From Chromobacterium alkanivorans (GTDB lineage: Bacteria; Pseudomonadota; Gammaproteobacteria; Burkholderiales; Chromobacteriaceae), in contig NZ_JAFHKL010000008.1 of assembly GCF_016937655.1 (NCBI RefSeq), positions 1 to 64,000 on the forward strand: 64,000 nt of DNA, read 5' to 3'. Positions 25,911 through 35,478 of this stretch are shown here, one piece after another; the stretch's first letter is position 1; each line of letters starts with the position of its first letter. The translations under genes were made by a program, and so were the position numbers. Below the pieces are notes generated by a model. That model did not search any database. It was not told where the DNA came from and worked only from the letters and a program-made list of their open reading frames with translations.

Positions 25911-27449
25911 ATGAAGAGCAAGGAGGCGCTCAGCGTGGGCGCCGGACGTTTGACGATTGAGGACGTGTGCGCGGTGGCGCAGGGACAAGTGCGGGCGGAG
26001 CTGGCCGGCGGCGCGTTTCCGGAGCGCATCGAACGCGGCGCCGCCTTCCTGGCCGGCCTGCTGGCCGAGGGCGGCGAAGTCTACGGCGTCAACACCGGTT
26101 ACGGCGACAACTGCACGGTGACGATTCCCGCCGCGTTGGTGGCCGAGCTGCCGCTGCACCTGACGCGTTACCACGGCTGCGGCCTGGGCGACTACCTGGA
26201 CGAGGCGTCCACGCGCGCGGTGCTGCTGGCCCGGCTCAACTCCCTGTCCCAGGGCGTGTCCGGTGTGCGCTGGCTATTGCTGCAGCGGCTGGCCGCCTTG
26301 CTGCGGCACGACGCGCTGCCGCTGATTCCGGCCGAGGGCTCGGTGGGCGCCAGCGGCGACCTGACGCCGCTGTCCTATGTGGCCGGGGTGTTGTGCGGCG
26401 AGCGCGAAGTGCGTTACCGGGGCCAAGTGCGGCCGGCGGCGGAAGTGCTGGCCGAACTGGACCTGCCGCCGCTGACGCTGGCGCCGAAGGAAGGACTGGC
26501 CTTGATGAACGGCACGGCGGTGATGACCGGCCTGGCCTGCCTGGCCTTCGCCCGCGCCGAATACCTGACCCGGCTGAGCGCGCGGCTGACCGCGCTGTCC
26601 TGCCTGGCCTTAAAGGGCAATCGCGGCCATTTCGCGCCGGAGCTGTTCGCGGTCAAGCCGCATGAAGGGCAGAACCAGGTGGCCGCCTGGATCTACGCCG
26701 ACCTGGACGACGGCGGCGAAGCGCGCGAGCAGATCCGCCTGCAAGACCGCTACTCCATCCGCTGCGCGCCGCATGTCATCGGCGTGCTGCGCGACGCCTT
26801 GCCCTGGCTGCGCCGCGACATCGAGAACGAGCTGAACAGCGCCAACGACAATCCCATCATCGATCCGGACCTGGAGCGGGTGCTGCACGGCGGCCATTTC
26901 TACGGCGGCCATATCGCCTTCGCCATGGACGGCATGAAGAACGCGGTGGCCAATCTGGCCGACCTGATGGACCGGCAACTGGCGCTGCTGGTGGACACTC
27001 GCTACAACCACGGCCTGCCGCAGAACCTGTCCGGCTCGCGCGGCGAACGCGCCGCGATCAACCACGGCTTCAAGGCGGTGCAGATCACCGCCTCCGCCTG
27101 CACGGCGGAAGCGCTGAAGCTGACCATGCCGGCCTCGGTGTTCTCCCGCTCTACCGAATGCCACAACCAGGACAAGGTCAGCATGGGCACCATCGCCGCG
27201 CGCGACGCGCTGCGCGTGTTGCAGCTGACCGAACAAGTGGCGGCTTGCCTGACCCTGGCGGCGGCGCAGGGCGTGCGCTTGCGGCAACAGTCCGGCGAAC
27301 TTGACCTGGCCCGGCTGCCGCCGGAGCTGAGCGACTTCGTCGCCGAGCTGGAGACGCTGTCCCCCTTCCTGGACGAAGACCGCCGCCAGGACGGCGAGCT
27401 GCGCCTGGCGATAGAGCGGATTCAGCAACGCGCCTGGAGCCTGTATTGA
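25911..27449 (+). CDS. Aromatic amino acid ammonia-lyase (HAL/PAL/TAL family)
   Basis: A 512-residue MIO-dependent lyase. The self-processing A147-S148-G149 triad is in EGSVGASGDLTPLSY; the catalytic Tyr is in VYGVNTGYG (about 58). At the position that sets substrate choice in the family (SH in HAL, HL in bacterial TAL, FL in PAL) I read Y87-H88 in LTRYHGCG. That is neither HAL nor classical TAL, and points away from histidine. Within this operon it most likely releases a cinnamate-type acid, possibly 4-coumarate, as the aryl starter for ApeH. Start ATG 25911, 47 bases after the acyltransferase. Confidence 0.9.
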   Translation: MKSKEALSVGAGRLTIEDVCAVAQGQVRAELAGGAFPERIERGAAFLAGLLAEGGEVYGVNTGYGDNCTVTIPAALVAELPLHLTRYHGCGLGDYLDEASTRAVLLARLNSLSQGVSGVRWLLLQRLAALLRHDALPLIPAEGSVGASGDLTPLSYVAGVLCGEREVRYRGQVRPAAEVLAELDLPPLTLAPKEGLALMNGTAVMTGLACLAFARAEYLTRLSARLTALSCLALKGNRGHFAPELFAVKPHEGQNQVAAWIYADLDDGGEAREQIRLQDRYSIRCAPHVIGVLRDALPWLRRDIENELNSANDNPIIDPDLERVLHGGHFYGGHIAFAMDGMKNAVANLADLMDRQLALLVDTRYNHGLPQNLSGSRGERAAINHGFKAVQITASACTAEALKLTMPASVFSRSTECHNQDKVSMGTIAARDALRVLQLTEQVAACLTLAAAQGVRLRQQSGELDLARLPPELSDFVAELETLSPFLDEDRRQDGELRLAIERIQQRAWSLY

Positions 27450-27895
27450 TGACGGTGGACCTTAAAGCGGCCGCGAGCTTGCCGGCGGCGGAGATCGAAA
27501 TCGAGATTCCTTTCCACGACGTGGACGTGCTGCACGTGGCCTGGCACGGCCATTACGTGAAGTACTTCGAGCTGGCGCGCACCGCGCTGCTGCGCAGCTT
27601 CGACTACGACTACCCGCAGATGCGCGATTCCGGCTACGCCTGGCCGGTGACCGAGTGCTACCTGAAATACGTGCGCCCGGCGCGTTACGGCCAGCGGGTG
27701 ATCGCGCGCGCGCAGCTGACGGAATACGAAAACCGCCTCAAGGTGGTTTACCAGCTGCGCGACGCGCTCAGCGGCGAAAAACTGACCCAGGGCCACACCG
27801 TGCAAGTGGCCTTGGACCTGGCCGACGACATGGCGCTGCAATTCGTCACGCCGGCGGTGTTGTGGAACAAGCTGGGCATCCCATGCGAGGAATGA
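27449..27895 (+). CDS. apeK: Hotdog thioesterase, 4HBT family (ApeK-like)
   Basis: A 148-residue acyl-thioesterase. The 4HBT signature FHDVDVLHVAWHGHYVKYFELAR covers residues 22-44, with D26 as the expected catalytic acid. It probably releases stalled or finished chains from ACP. Stop/start overlap TGATG with the lyase. Confidence 0.9.
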   Translation: MTVDLKAAASLPAAEIEIEIPFHDVDVLHVAWHGHYVKYFELARTALLRSFDYDYPQMRDSGYAWPVTECYLKYVRPARYGQRVIARAQLTEYENRLKVVYQLRDALSGEKLTQGHTVQVALDLADDMALQFVTPAVLWNKLGIPCEE

Positions 27896-28527
27896 CGATG
27901 TTGAAACCGTGGACGCGCCGCGCATGCGGCTTGTTGCTGCTATGCCTGGCCGGGGCCGCGCCGTTGGCGCAGGCCGAGGATTTGCTGAGCCAGATTTCCA
28001 GAAAGCTGGCGGCGAACTCGATCTTGCACGCGGATTTCGCGCAGAGCCGGCGCATGGCCGCCTTGAAAAAACCGTTGCAGCTGTCCGGGCGCATGGTGTT
28101 GTCGCGTGACAGCGGCGTGATCTGGTCCATCGTCAAACCATATCAGTTGGGCTATGTGATGACGCCCAAGGGCGTCAGCGAACTCCTGCCCGACGGCAGC
28201 CGCCGCGAGCGGGCCAGCCGCGACATCCCCGGCATCGGCTCGGTGGAAGGCTTGTTCCGCGGCTTGCTGGCCGGGGACAGGAACTTGCTGCAGCAGCACT
28301 TCGCGGTGGAGGCCAAGGGCAGCGCCGCCGCCTGGACCTTGTCGCTGACGCCCAAGCCGGGGCCCTTGCAAAAAGGCCTGGGCGCGGTCGAGCTCTCCGG
28401 CTCCGCGCAACTGGAGCGCGTATTGCTGACCGAACCCGGCGGCGACAGCACGCAGATCCGCTTCAGCCGCATCGACGCGCAAAGCCTGTTGAGCGCCGAG
28501 GAAAGCCGCTTGCTGGGAGGGCGTTGA
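27892..28527 (+). CDS. apeL: LolA-like outer-membrane lipoprotein carrier (ApeL-like)
   Basis: A 211-residue exported protein with a signal peptide (GLLLLCLAGAAPLAQAED). LLSQISRKLAANSILHADFAQSRRM and GVIWSIVKPYQLGYVMTPKGV fit the LolA-like family found in aryl polyene and flexirubin clusters. It should ferry the lipid-linked product across the periplasm. Overlaps apeK by ATGA. Confidence 0.88.
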   Translation: MTMLKPWTRRACGLLLLCLAGAAPLAQAEDLLSQISRKLAANSILHADFAQSRRMAALKKPLQLSGRMVLSRDSGVIWSIVKPYQLGYVMTPKGVSELLPDGSRRERASRDIPGIGSVEGLFRGLLAGDRNLLQQHFAVEAKGSAAAWTLSLTPKPGPLQKGLGAVELSGSAQLERVLLTEPGGDSTQIRFSRIDAQSLLSAEESRLLGGR

Positions 28528-30872
28528 TGCGCAAGCGTTTTTACGGCTGGCTGGCGCTGATGCTGCTGTGCCTGGCCTCGCTGCTGCCCTATCTGGGCCA
28601 GCCCTTGCCGGTGCAGACCAATATGCTGGCGATGCTGCCGGACGACGCGCGCCAGCCCGAGGTGGAGCGCGCGCTGGCGCAACTGGCGGCCAAGGCGGGC
28701 GAACGTCTGGTGCTGATGGTGGGCCATAGCGATCCGGCCCAGGCCAGCCTGCTGGCGGAGCGGATGGCCGCCCGGCTGCGCGCCCAGCCGGCCTTGCGTT
28801 CGGTTCAAGGGAGAATCGGCGAGGTGGACCCGGCGCGCCTGCTGCGGCCTTACGCCCCTTACCGGCACGGCCTGCTGACCGACGCCGACAGCGCAGGGCT
28901 GCGGCAAAACCCGCAAGCGTATCTGGAAACCCTGCTGCTGCGTCGCTTGAGCCTGCCGGGCCAGGGCGCTTTCGGCCTGCCGCTGGCGGAAGACCCCTTC
29001 GGCCTGTTCGGCAATGTGCTGGCCGCGCTGCCCATGGCCAAATCGTCGTTGCAGATCAAGGACGGCTGGCTGGCGGCGGAGCGCGACGGCGTGTCCTGGC
29101 GGCTGTTGACCGCGCCCTTGAGCGGCGACGCCTACGATCCGGCGCTGCAGCAAGCCCTGAGCCGCGAAGTGGCCGAGCTGCGCGCGCTGGCGGAGGCCGA
29201 CGGCGGCAAGCTGGCCGCCACCGGCGCGGTGCTGTTCGCCAGCGAGGCGCGCGGCGGCGCCGAAGCGGAAATGAATATGATAGGCAGCGTGTCGATGGCG
29301 GCCGTCATCGGCCTGATGCTGCTGGTGTTCCGTCGGCTGCGACACCTGGCCCTGTCCGGCGCGGTGATCGCCGCCGGCACGCTGACGGCGGTGGCCGCCA
29401 CCCTGGCGGTGTACGGCCAACTGCACCTGCTGACCCTGGTGATGGGCGCCAGCCTGATAGGCGTGGCGATAGACTACTCGACCCATCTGTTCGCCAGCCA
29501 GTTGCAGGACGGGCCGGATTGGGACGTGGAGCGGGCGCTGGCCGCCATTCATCCGGCCATCCGCATGGGGCTGCTGACCACGCTGCTGGGTTACGGCGCG
29601 CTGGCCTTGCTGCCCTTCCCGGGGCTGCGCCAGATCGCCTTCTTCTCCACTGCCGGCCTGGTCGGCGCCTACCTGACCGTGTTGTGGTGCGTGCCCTGCT
29701 TTGTGCGCCAGGCCGCGCCGGCGTCGGCGCGGGGCATTCTGCCGCCGATAGGCCGCGTCTTCGACCGCTACTGCCAATTCATGCGCGGCCGCCGCCTGGC
29801 CGCGCTGCTGCTGGCGCTGAGCGCTTTGTCCTTGCCGGGGCTGGCCCGCTTGCAGGCGGACGACGACGTGCATCAGCTGATTCGGCCGTCGGCGGACCTG
29901 TTGGCGCAAGAGCACTTGATTCGAGAGCTGGCGGGGCAGGGCAACAGCCGCCAGTTCTTCCTGCTGGAAGCGCCCAGCGAAGCCGCTTTGCTGCGTCTGG
30001 GGCGGCAGCTGGACGGCCGCCTCGACCAACTGGTGAGCGCCGGCCAGCTGCAAGGCTACCAATCCTTGTCCAGCCTGCTGCCGCCGCCGGAGCGGCAACA
30101 GGCCGACCACGCGCTGCTGCGGGACGCGATGCGGCGCGCGGGTCGGCAAGTGCTGCTGGACGCCGGCGTGCGCGACGAGATCGCCGACGGCTATCTGGCC
30201 GGCCTGGCGCGACCGGCGCCGCCGTTGACGACGGAAACGCTGCTGGCCCAGCCGCTGGCCGCGCCGCTGCGCCATCTGTGGCTGGGGCCGCGCGACGGCG
30301 TCTGGCGCATGGCGGTGATGCCGGGCGATTTCCAGAAACTGGACGCCTTGCGGCAGGCGGCGCAAGGGCTGAGCGGCGTGACCCTGGTGGACAAGGCCGC
30401 CAGCGTGTCCGATCTGTTCCGCCAGTTCCGCGAAGCCTCCACGCTGATGTTCGCGCTGTCGCTGCTGGCCATCGTGGCGCTGATGCAACGCCGCTACGGC
30501 TGGCGGCGCGCGCTGTTGCTGGCCGCGCCGGTCAGCCTGGCGGTGCTGTTCACCCTGGGCGCGCTGGGCTGGCTGGGCGTGAGCGCCAATCTTTTCGTCG
30601 TGCTCGGCTTCCTGATGGTGCTGGGCGTGGGCGTGGACTACGCGATCTTCGTGGAGGAAGGCCGCCGCCACCACCAGCAGGCGGCCTTGCTGGCGGTGGG
30701 GCTGTCGGCCCTGACCACGCTGTTGTCCTTCGGCTTGCTGGCCGCCAGCGCCACGCCCGCGGTCAGCAGCTTCGGTTTGACCCAATTGATAGGCGTGGGC
30801 CTGGCGGTGCTGCTGGCGCCCATGGTGACCTTGTTCAAGACCGGGGACGCGGGACGGGCCGAGCCATGTTGA
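28527..30872 (+). CDS. apeM: MMPL/RND-type exporter (ApeM-like)
   Basis: A 781-residue inner-membrane exporter, with a first helix at the N-terminus (FYGWLALMLLCLASLLPYLG), a large periplasmic loop, a block of helices at about 250-410, a second periplasmic loop and a second block at about 640-775. Family-type DxxxY motifs are seen (IGVAIDYSTHLFASQLQ; LGVGVDYAIFVEEG). It probably extracts the aryl polyene lipid from the inner membrane. Overlaps apeL by one base. Confidence 0.92.
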   Translation: MRKRFYGWLALMLLCLASLLPYLGQPLPVQTNMLAMLPDDARQPEVERALAQLAAKAGERLVLMVGHSDPAQASLLAERMAARLRAQPALRSVQGRIGEVDPARLLRPYAPYRHGLLTDADSAGLRQNPQAYLETLLLRRLSLPGQGAFGLPLAEDPFGLFGNVLAALPMAKSSLQIKDGWLAAERDGVSWRLLTAPLSGDAYDPALQQALSREVAELRALAEADGGKLAATGAVLFASEARGGAEAEMNMIGSVSMAAVIGLMLLVFRRLRHLALSGAVIAAGTLTAVAATLAVYGQLHLLTLVMGASLIGVAIDYSTHLFASQLQDGPDWDVERALAAIHPAIRMGLLTTLLGYGALALLPFPGLRQIAFFSTAGLVGAYLTVLWCVPCFVRQAAPASARGILPPIGRVFDRYCQFMRGRRLAALLLALSALSLPGLARLQADDDVHQLIRPSADLLAQEHLIRELAGQGNSRQFFLLEAPSEAALLRLGRQLDGRLDQLVSAGQLQGYQSLSSLLPPPERQQADHALLRDAMRRAGRQVLLDAGVRDEIADGYLAGLARPAPPLTTETLLAQPLAAPLRHLWLGPRDGVWRMAVMPGDFQKLDALRQAAQGLSGVTLVDKAASVSDLFRQFREASTLMFALSLLAIVALMQRRYGWRRALLLAAPVSLAVLFTLGALGWLGVSANLFVVLGFLMVLGVGVDYAIFVEEGRRHHQQAALLAVGLSALTTLLSFGLLAASATPAVSSFGLTQLIGVGLAVLLAPMVTLFKTGDAGRAEPC

Positions 30873-31411
30873 AACTGCTGCCCCTGCTGCTCTTGCTCAC
30901 CGCCTGCGCCGGCGGCGGCCATTGCGTCCGCCTGCCGCAAACCCCGGCCTATTGCCTGCGGCCACCGGCCGAGACCTATGGCGCCAGCCAACTGGTGACG
31001 GCGAGCGGCCGCGGTTTTCGCGAACTGTCCTTGCTGCAGCTGGAGGCCGATGGGCAGCGGCTGTCGCTGGCGGCCTTGTCGCCGCTGGGCCAGCCCTTGC
31101 TGAGCGCCGGCTGGGACGGCCGCCGCTGGAGCGCGAGCTCGCCGTTCGGCCGCCGGGTCAGCGAGCAGGGGCCGGCGATGCTGGCCCTGGCGCAATGGCT
31201 GCATCTGCCTGAGGCCGCCGTGCTGGACGGCTTCGGCCGCGCGCCCGCCTGGTGGCTGCACGCGGCGGACGGCCAGCGTCGGCTGATGAACGGCGACCAA
31301 ACCTTGCTGATCGACGCGCCGACGCCCAAGGGACGGCGCGTCCGGCTGCCGCAGCTGGGCATGACGCTGGAGATCGAATCCTTGGCGGCGATGGCGCCGG
31401 AGGCTCAATGA
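30866..31411 (+). CDS. apeN: DUF3261-type lipoprotein (ApeN-like)
   Basis: A 181-residue protein with a lipobox (LLLLLTAC, Cys14) followed by AGGG, so it should be lipidated and probably outer-membrane. LEADGQRLSLAALSPLGQPLLSAGWDG and the C-terminal PQLGMTLEIESL fit the small lipoprotein that accompanies the exporter in APE clusters. Overlaps apeM by seven bases. Likely accepts the product with the LolA-like carrier. Confidence 0.82.
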   Translation: MLKLLPLLLLLTACAGGGHCVRLPQTPAYCLRPPAETYGASQLVTASGRGFRELSLLQLEADGQRLSLAALSPLGQPLLSAGWDGRRWSASSPFGRRVSEQGPAMLALAQWLHLPEAAVLDGFGRAPAWWLHAADGQRRLMNGDQTLLIDAPTPKGRRVRLPQLGMTLEIESLAAMAPEAQ

Positions 31412-32589
31412 CGGTTTATCTGAACGAATTGGCGATGATCAACGCGCTGGGCCGCGAGCTGCCGGAGATTCACCGGCGCTTGCTGGCCGGCGACTGCGGC
31501 GGCATGTGCGAGGAGGCCGGCGCGGTGGTGGGCCGGGTGGCGGGCGCGCTGCCGGAGATCCCGGCGGAGCTGGCCCGCTACGACAGCCGCAACAACAGGC
31601 TGCTGCTGGCCGCGCTGGAACCCTTGCGCGTCCGCGTGGAGGCGCTGGCCGCGCGTTACGGCCGTCATCGGATCGGCGTCGTGCTGGGCACCAGCACCTC
31701 CGGCATTCTGGAGACGGAGCTGGCGGTCGCCGCCGCGGCGGCCGGGCAGGCGTTGCCGGAGGGTTACGACTACGTGCAGCAGGAAATGGGCAGCCCGGCC
31801 TTGTTCCTGGCCGAGCTGCTGGGGTTGGACGGCGTCGCCTACGTCGTCTCTACCGCCTGCTCCTCCAGCGCCAAGGCGGTGGCCGCCGCCGCCCGGCTGC
31901 TGTCGCAGGGGCTGTGCGACGCGGTGATTTGCGGCGGGGCGGACAGCCTGTGCCAGCTGACTCAGCGAGGCTTCGCCGCCCTGGAGTCCGTCAGCCCGGA
32001 CTTGTGCCAGCCTATGAGCGCGCGGCGCCGCGGCATCAATATCGGCGAGGGCGCCGCCTTGTTCATCGCCAGCCGCGAGCCGGGCCCGGTGGCCTTGCTG
32101 GGCTACGGCGAAAGCAGCGACGCCTGGCATATGTCGTCGCCGCATCCGGAAGGCCGCGGCGCGGAAGCGGCGATGCGGCAGGCCTTGAGCATGGCCGGCG
32201 CCGAGGCGGCCCAGGTGGGCTATGTGAATTTGCACGGCACGGCCACCGTCAAGAATGATGAAATGGAGAGTCTGGCGATGACGAGGGTGTTTCCCGACGG
32301 CGTGCCGGCCAGCTCCACCAAGCCCTTGGTCGGCCATCTGCTGGGGGCCGCCGGCGCCACCGAGCTGGGCTTCTGCTGGCTGGTGCTGAGCGACCGCCGG
32401 CGTCGCCTGCCGCCGCATGTCTGGGACGGCGCGGCGGACCCGGCCTTGCCGGCGCTGAATCTGACGCCCGCCGGCGCGACGCTGCCCGCGGGGCGGCCGC
32501 TGGTGATGAGCAACTCTTACGCCTTTGGCGGCAATAATGTGTCGCTGTTGCTGGCGGCAACAGCGGCGGACGAGAACGAACACGCATGA
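31408..32589 (+). CDS. apeO: Beta-ketoacyl-ACP synthase (ApeO-like)
   Basis: A 393-residue condensing enzyme. The active-site Cys is C151 in VVSTACSSSAKA, and the two histidines are in NLHGTATVKND and KPLVGHLLGAAGA. Predicted to elongate the aryl starter with malonyl-ACP, paired with the ApeC-like partner. It overlaps apeN by ATGA. Confidence 0.93.
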   Translation: MTVYLNELAMINALGRELPEIHRRLLAGDCGGMCEEAGAVVGRVAGALPEIPAELARYDSRNNRLLLAALEPLRVRVEALAARYGRHRIGVVLGTSTSGILETELAVAAAAAGQALPEGYDYVQQEMGSPALFLAELLGLDGVAYVVSTACSSSAKAVAAAARLLSQGLCDAVICGGADSLCQLTQRGFAALESVSPDLCQPMSARRRGINIGEGAALFIASREPGPVALLGYGESSDAWHMSSPHPEGRGAEAAMRQALSMAGAEAAQVGYVNLHGTATVKNDEMESLAMTRVFPDGVPASSTKPLVGHLLGAAGATELGFCWLVLSDRRRRLPPHVWDGAADPALPALNLTPAGATLPAGRPLVMSNSYAFGGNNVSLLLAATAADENEHA

Positions 32590-33044
32590 TGTTACCGGCT
32601 ATCACCGAAGTTTTGCCGCACCGCGGCGGCATGTTGCTGCTGGAGGCGCTGCTGCGTTACGACAGCGAAGGCCTGACGGCCAGCGCCACGCCGGACGCGG
32701 CGGCATGGTACGCCGACGCCGACGGCAATATGCCGGCCTACATCGGCATCGAACTGATGGCGCAGGCGGTGGCCGCCTGGGTGGGCCTGACCGCGCGCCA
32801 GGCGGGGCTGCCGGTCAAGCAGGGCGTGCTGCTGGGCACGCGCCGCTACCAGCCGGCCTGCGCGGCGTTCGCCGCCGGGCGGCCGCTGCGGGTCAGCGCC
32901 AGTCCGGTCTACCGCGACGAGTCCGGCATGGGGTCCTTCCTGTGCCGGATCGATTGCGGCGAAGACCGGCTGGCCGAGGCCACCGTCAATGTGTTCGAAC
33001 CGGAAGATTTCGCCTTATTTCTGCAGGAAAGCAGCGCACAATGA
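32586..33044 (+). CDS. apeP: Hotdog 3-hydroxyacyl-ACP dehydratase (ApeP-like)
   Basis: A 152-residue hotdog protein. ITEVLPHRGGMLLLEALL carries the HRGG loop and AYIGIELMAQAVAAWVG the helix with the expected acidic residue. It complements ApeI, whose FabZ-type His it does not share. Overlaps apeO by ATGA. Confidence 0.88.
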   Translation: MMLPAITEVLPHRGGMLLLEALLRYDSEGLTASATPDAAAWYADADGNMPAYIGIELMAQAVAAWVGLTARQAGLPVKQGVLLGTRRYQPACAAFAAGRPLRVSASPVYRDESGMGSFLCRIDCGEDRLAEATVNVFEPEDFALFLQESSAQ

Positions 33045-33766
33045 AAAAAAGAATCCTGATCACCGGATCCAGTCGGGGCATAGGCCGGGCAGTGGCCTTG
33101 CAACTGGCGAGAGACGGCTTCGACGTGGCCATCCACTGTCGCAGCCGTCTCGAAGAAGCGGAGGCCGTGGCAGCGGCCGCCCGCGCGGAGGGCGCGGCGG
33201 CCACGCTGATGCAGTTCGACGTCAACGACCGCGAGGCCGCGCGCGCGGCCATCGAGGCGGACATCGCCGCCAACGGCGCGTTCTGGGGCGTGGTGCTGAA
33301 CGCCGGCGTGACCCGCGACAACGCCTTCCCGGCGCTGGAGGGCGAAGACTGGGACCTGGTGGTCAACACCTCGCTGGCCGGTTTCTACAATGTGACCCAT
33401 CCCTTGATCATGCCCATGGTCCGCGCCCGCAACGGCGGCCGCGTCGTCACCCTGTCCTCCGTCTCCGGCGTGATGGGCAACCGCGGGCAAGTGAATTACA
33501 GCGCGGCCAAGGCGGGCCTGATCGGCGCCACCAAGGCGCTGGCGGTGGAGTTGGCCAGCCGCAAGATCACGGTGAACTGCGTGGCGCCGGGCCTGATCGA
33601 CACCGACATTCTGGAAGGCGTTCCGGTGGAGGAGGCCTTGAAAATGGTGCCGATGAACCGCGTGGGGCGGCCGGAGGAAGTGGCGGCCCTGGTGGCCTTC
33701 CTGATGTCCGAAGGCGCCGCCTACATCACCCGTCAGGTGATAGGCGTGAACGGGGGCATCGTCTGA
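33041..33766 (+). CDS. apeQ: 3-ketoacyl-ACP reductase, FabG-like (ApeQ-like)
   Basis: A 241-residue SDR that reduces the beta-keto group after each condensation. The cofactor motif is ITGSSRGIGRAVALQLA; LNAGVTRDNAF is the NAG element; the catalytic set is SSVSGVMG then YSAAKAGLIGATKALA (Tyr, Lys). The C-terminal AYITRQVIGVNGGIV is FabG-like. Overlaps apeP by ATGA. Confidence 0.94.
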   Translation: MKKRILITGSSRGIGRAVALQLARDGFDVAIHCRSRLEEAEAVAAAARAEGAAATLMQFDVNDREAARAAIEADIAANGAFWGVVLNAGVTRDNAFPALEGEDWDLVVNTSLAGFYNVTHPLIMPMVRARNGGRVVTLSSVSGVMGNRGQVNYSAAKAGLIGATKALAVELASRKITVNCVAPGLIDTDILEGVPVEEALKMVPMNRVGRPEEVAALVAFLMSEGAAYITRQVIGVNGGIV

Positions 33767-34989
33767 TGCGCCGCGTCGTGATCACCGGCATGGCGGGCAT
33801 CACCAGCCTGGGCCATGACTGGCCCACCATCGCGGCCAAGATCCAGGCCGGGCGCAACGGCGTGCGCGCGATGCCGGAGTGGGAGAACTTCCCGGACCTG
33901 AACACCCGCCTTGGCGCGCCGGTGGACGACTTCGCGTTGCCGGCACATTACCCGCGCAAGATGTCGCGCGCGATGGGGCGGGTGGCGCAAATGGCGGTGT
34001 GCGCCACCGAACGCGCCTTGCTGGACGCCGGCCTGTTGCAAGACCCCTGCATCAAGGACGGCCGCATGGGGGTGGCCTACGGTTCCTCGTCCGGCAGCGT
34101 GGCGCCGATACAGGCCTTCGGCCAGATGCTGGCCACCGGCTCCATGGCCGGCGTCACCTCCACCAGCTACATCCAGATGATGAGCCACACCGCCGCGGTC
34201 AATATCGGCTTGTATTTCGGCCTGACCGGACGAGTGATTCCCACCGCCAGCGCCTGCACCTCCGGCAGCCAGGCCCTGGGCTACGCCTACGAAACCATAC
34301 GCTTCGGCCGCTGCGATCTGATGATAGCCGGCGGCGCGGAGGAAATGTCGGCCGGCGGCGCGGCGGTGTTCGACACCTTGTACGCCACCAGCCAGCGCAA
34401 CGACGAGCCGGCGCATACGCCGCGGCCCTTCGACCGCGACCGCGACGGCCTGGTGGTGGGCGAGGGCGCCTGCACCCTGGTGCTGGAAGAGCGCGAGCAC
34501 GCGCTGGCGCGCGGCGCCGTCATCTATGCCGAAATCTGCGGTTTCGGCACCAATTCAGACGGCAGCCACATCACCCAGCCGGAAGCGCCGACCATGGCGC
34601 GCGCGATGCAGCTGGCGCTGGACGACGCCGGCCTGTCCGCCGGCGCGATAGGCTACGTCAACGCCCACGGCACCGCCACCGATCGCGGCGACATCGCGGA
34701 AACCCAGGCCACCGCCGCCGTGCTGGGGCGGGCGCCGATCAGCTCGCTGAAAAGCTATTTCGGCCACACCCTGGGCGCCTGCGGCGCGCTGGAAGTGTGG
34801 CTGACGGTGGAAATGCTGCGCGCAGGCTGGCTGGCGCCCACGCTGAACCTGGATCAGGTGGACCCCGCCTGCGGCGAACTGGATTACCTGACCGGCGAGA
34901 TCCGCCGGGCCGATGTCGAATACGCGATGAGCAACAACTTCGCCTTCGGCGGCATCAACACATCCCTGATTTTGAAACAGGCCGGCTAA
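33766..34989 (+). CDS. apeR: Beta-ketoacyl-ACP synthase (ApeR-like)
   Basis: A 407-residue FabF-type ketosynthase with a complete C-H-H set: C164 in PTASACTSGSQ, NAHGTATDRGD and KSYFGHTLGACGA. In the Xenorhabdus system ApeR is the priming condensing enzyme. It overlaps apeQ by one base. The next gene but one encodes a paralogue of exactly the same length. Confidence 0.93.
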   Translation: MRRVVITGMAGITSLGHDWPTIAAKIQAGRNGVRAMPEWENFPDLNTRLGAPVDDFALPAHYPRKMSRAMGRVAQMAVCATERALLDAGLLQDPCIKDGRMGVAYGSSSGSVAPIQAFGQMLATGSMAGVTSTSYIQMMSHTAAVNIGLYFGLTGRVIPTASACTSGSQALGYAYETIRFGRCDLMIAGGAEEMSAGGAAVFDTLYATSQRNDEPAHTPRPFDRDRDGLVVGEGACTLVLEEREHALARGAVIYAEICGFGTNSDGSHITQPEAPTMARAMQLALDDAGLSAGAIGYVNAHGTATDRGDIAETQATAAVLGRAPISSLKSYFGHTLGACGALEVWLTVEMLRAGWLAPTLNLDQVDPACGELDYLTGEIRRADVEYAMSNNFAFGGINTSLILKQAG

Positions 34990-35008
34990 AGCGGCCAGGA
35001 GAGAAAAC

Positions 35009-35476
35009 ATGCGTCAATTACGCGCTTATATTGCAGCCTTGTTTTTGGCGATGATCGCCGTTTCCGCGCAGGCCGCGCCGGCCAGCGTGCCGGTGCGCGA
35101 CGTGAGCGACCAACTGGTGGCGCGCATGGACGGCAAGCCGATGAGCGCGGACATGCTGCGTCGCGCCATCATCGCCGGCGCCGGCAGCAAAGGCTGGGTG
35201 GTGGTGGACGACGGCGAAGGCAAGCTGCTGGCCAGCCTGGACGTGCGCGGCAAGCATCAGGCCAAGGTGGCCATCAGCTACGGCGCGGACCGCTACAGCG
35301 TCAAATACCTGTCCGCCAACAACCTGAACGTGGAAACCAAGAGCGAGAACAAAAACTACAGCGGCGCCGCCGAAAAAGCGCCGGTGGGCACCACGCTGAT
35401 CCATCCCAACTACAACCGCTGGGTCGCCATCATGGTGCAAGAGATCCAGTCTTCGGCCAACCAGATCGCGCCTTGA
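35009..35476 (+). CDS. Small exported protein of unknown function
   Basis: A 155-residue protein with a clear Sec signal peptide (AYIAALFLAMIAVSAQAA) and a good AGGAGA ribosome site. The mature part has GSKGWVVVDDGEGKLLASLDVRGKHQAKVAISYGADRYSVKY and ends with HPNYNRWVAIMVQEIQ. I do not recognise the family. It lies 19 bases after apeR and two bases before the third ketosynthase, so it is part of the operon by position. A periplasmic role in product export or envelope fit is inference. Confidence 0.8.
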   Translation: MRQLRAYIAALFLAMIAVSAQAAPASVPVRDVSDQLVARMDGKPMSADMLRRAIIAGAGSKGWVVVDDGEGKLLASLDVRGKHQAKVAISYGADRYSVKYLSANNLNVETKSENKNYSGAAEKAPVGTTLIHPNYNRWVAIMVQEIQSSANQIAP

Positions 35477-35478
35477 GC

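Noticed and set aside
28152-30785. An open minus-strand frame of 877 codons opposite apeL-apeM
   Set aside because: Composition is rich in Gln, Arg, His and Ala with no domain or ribosome site; it is the antisense shadow of high-GC coding DNA.
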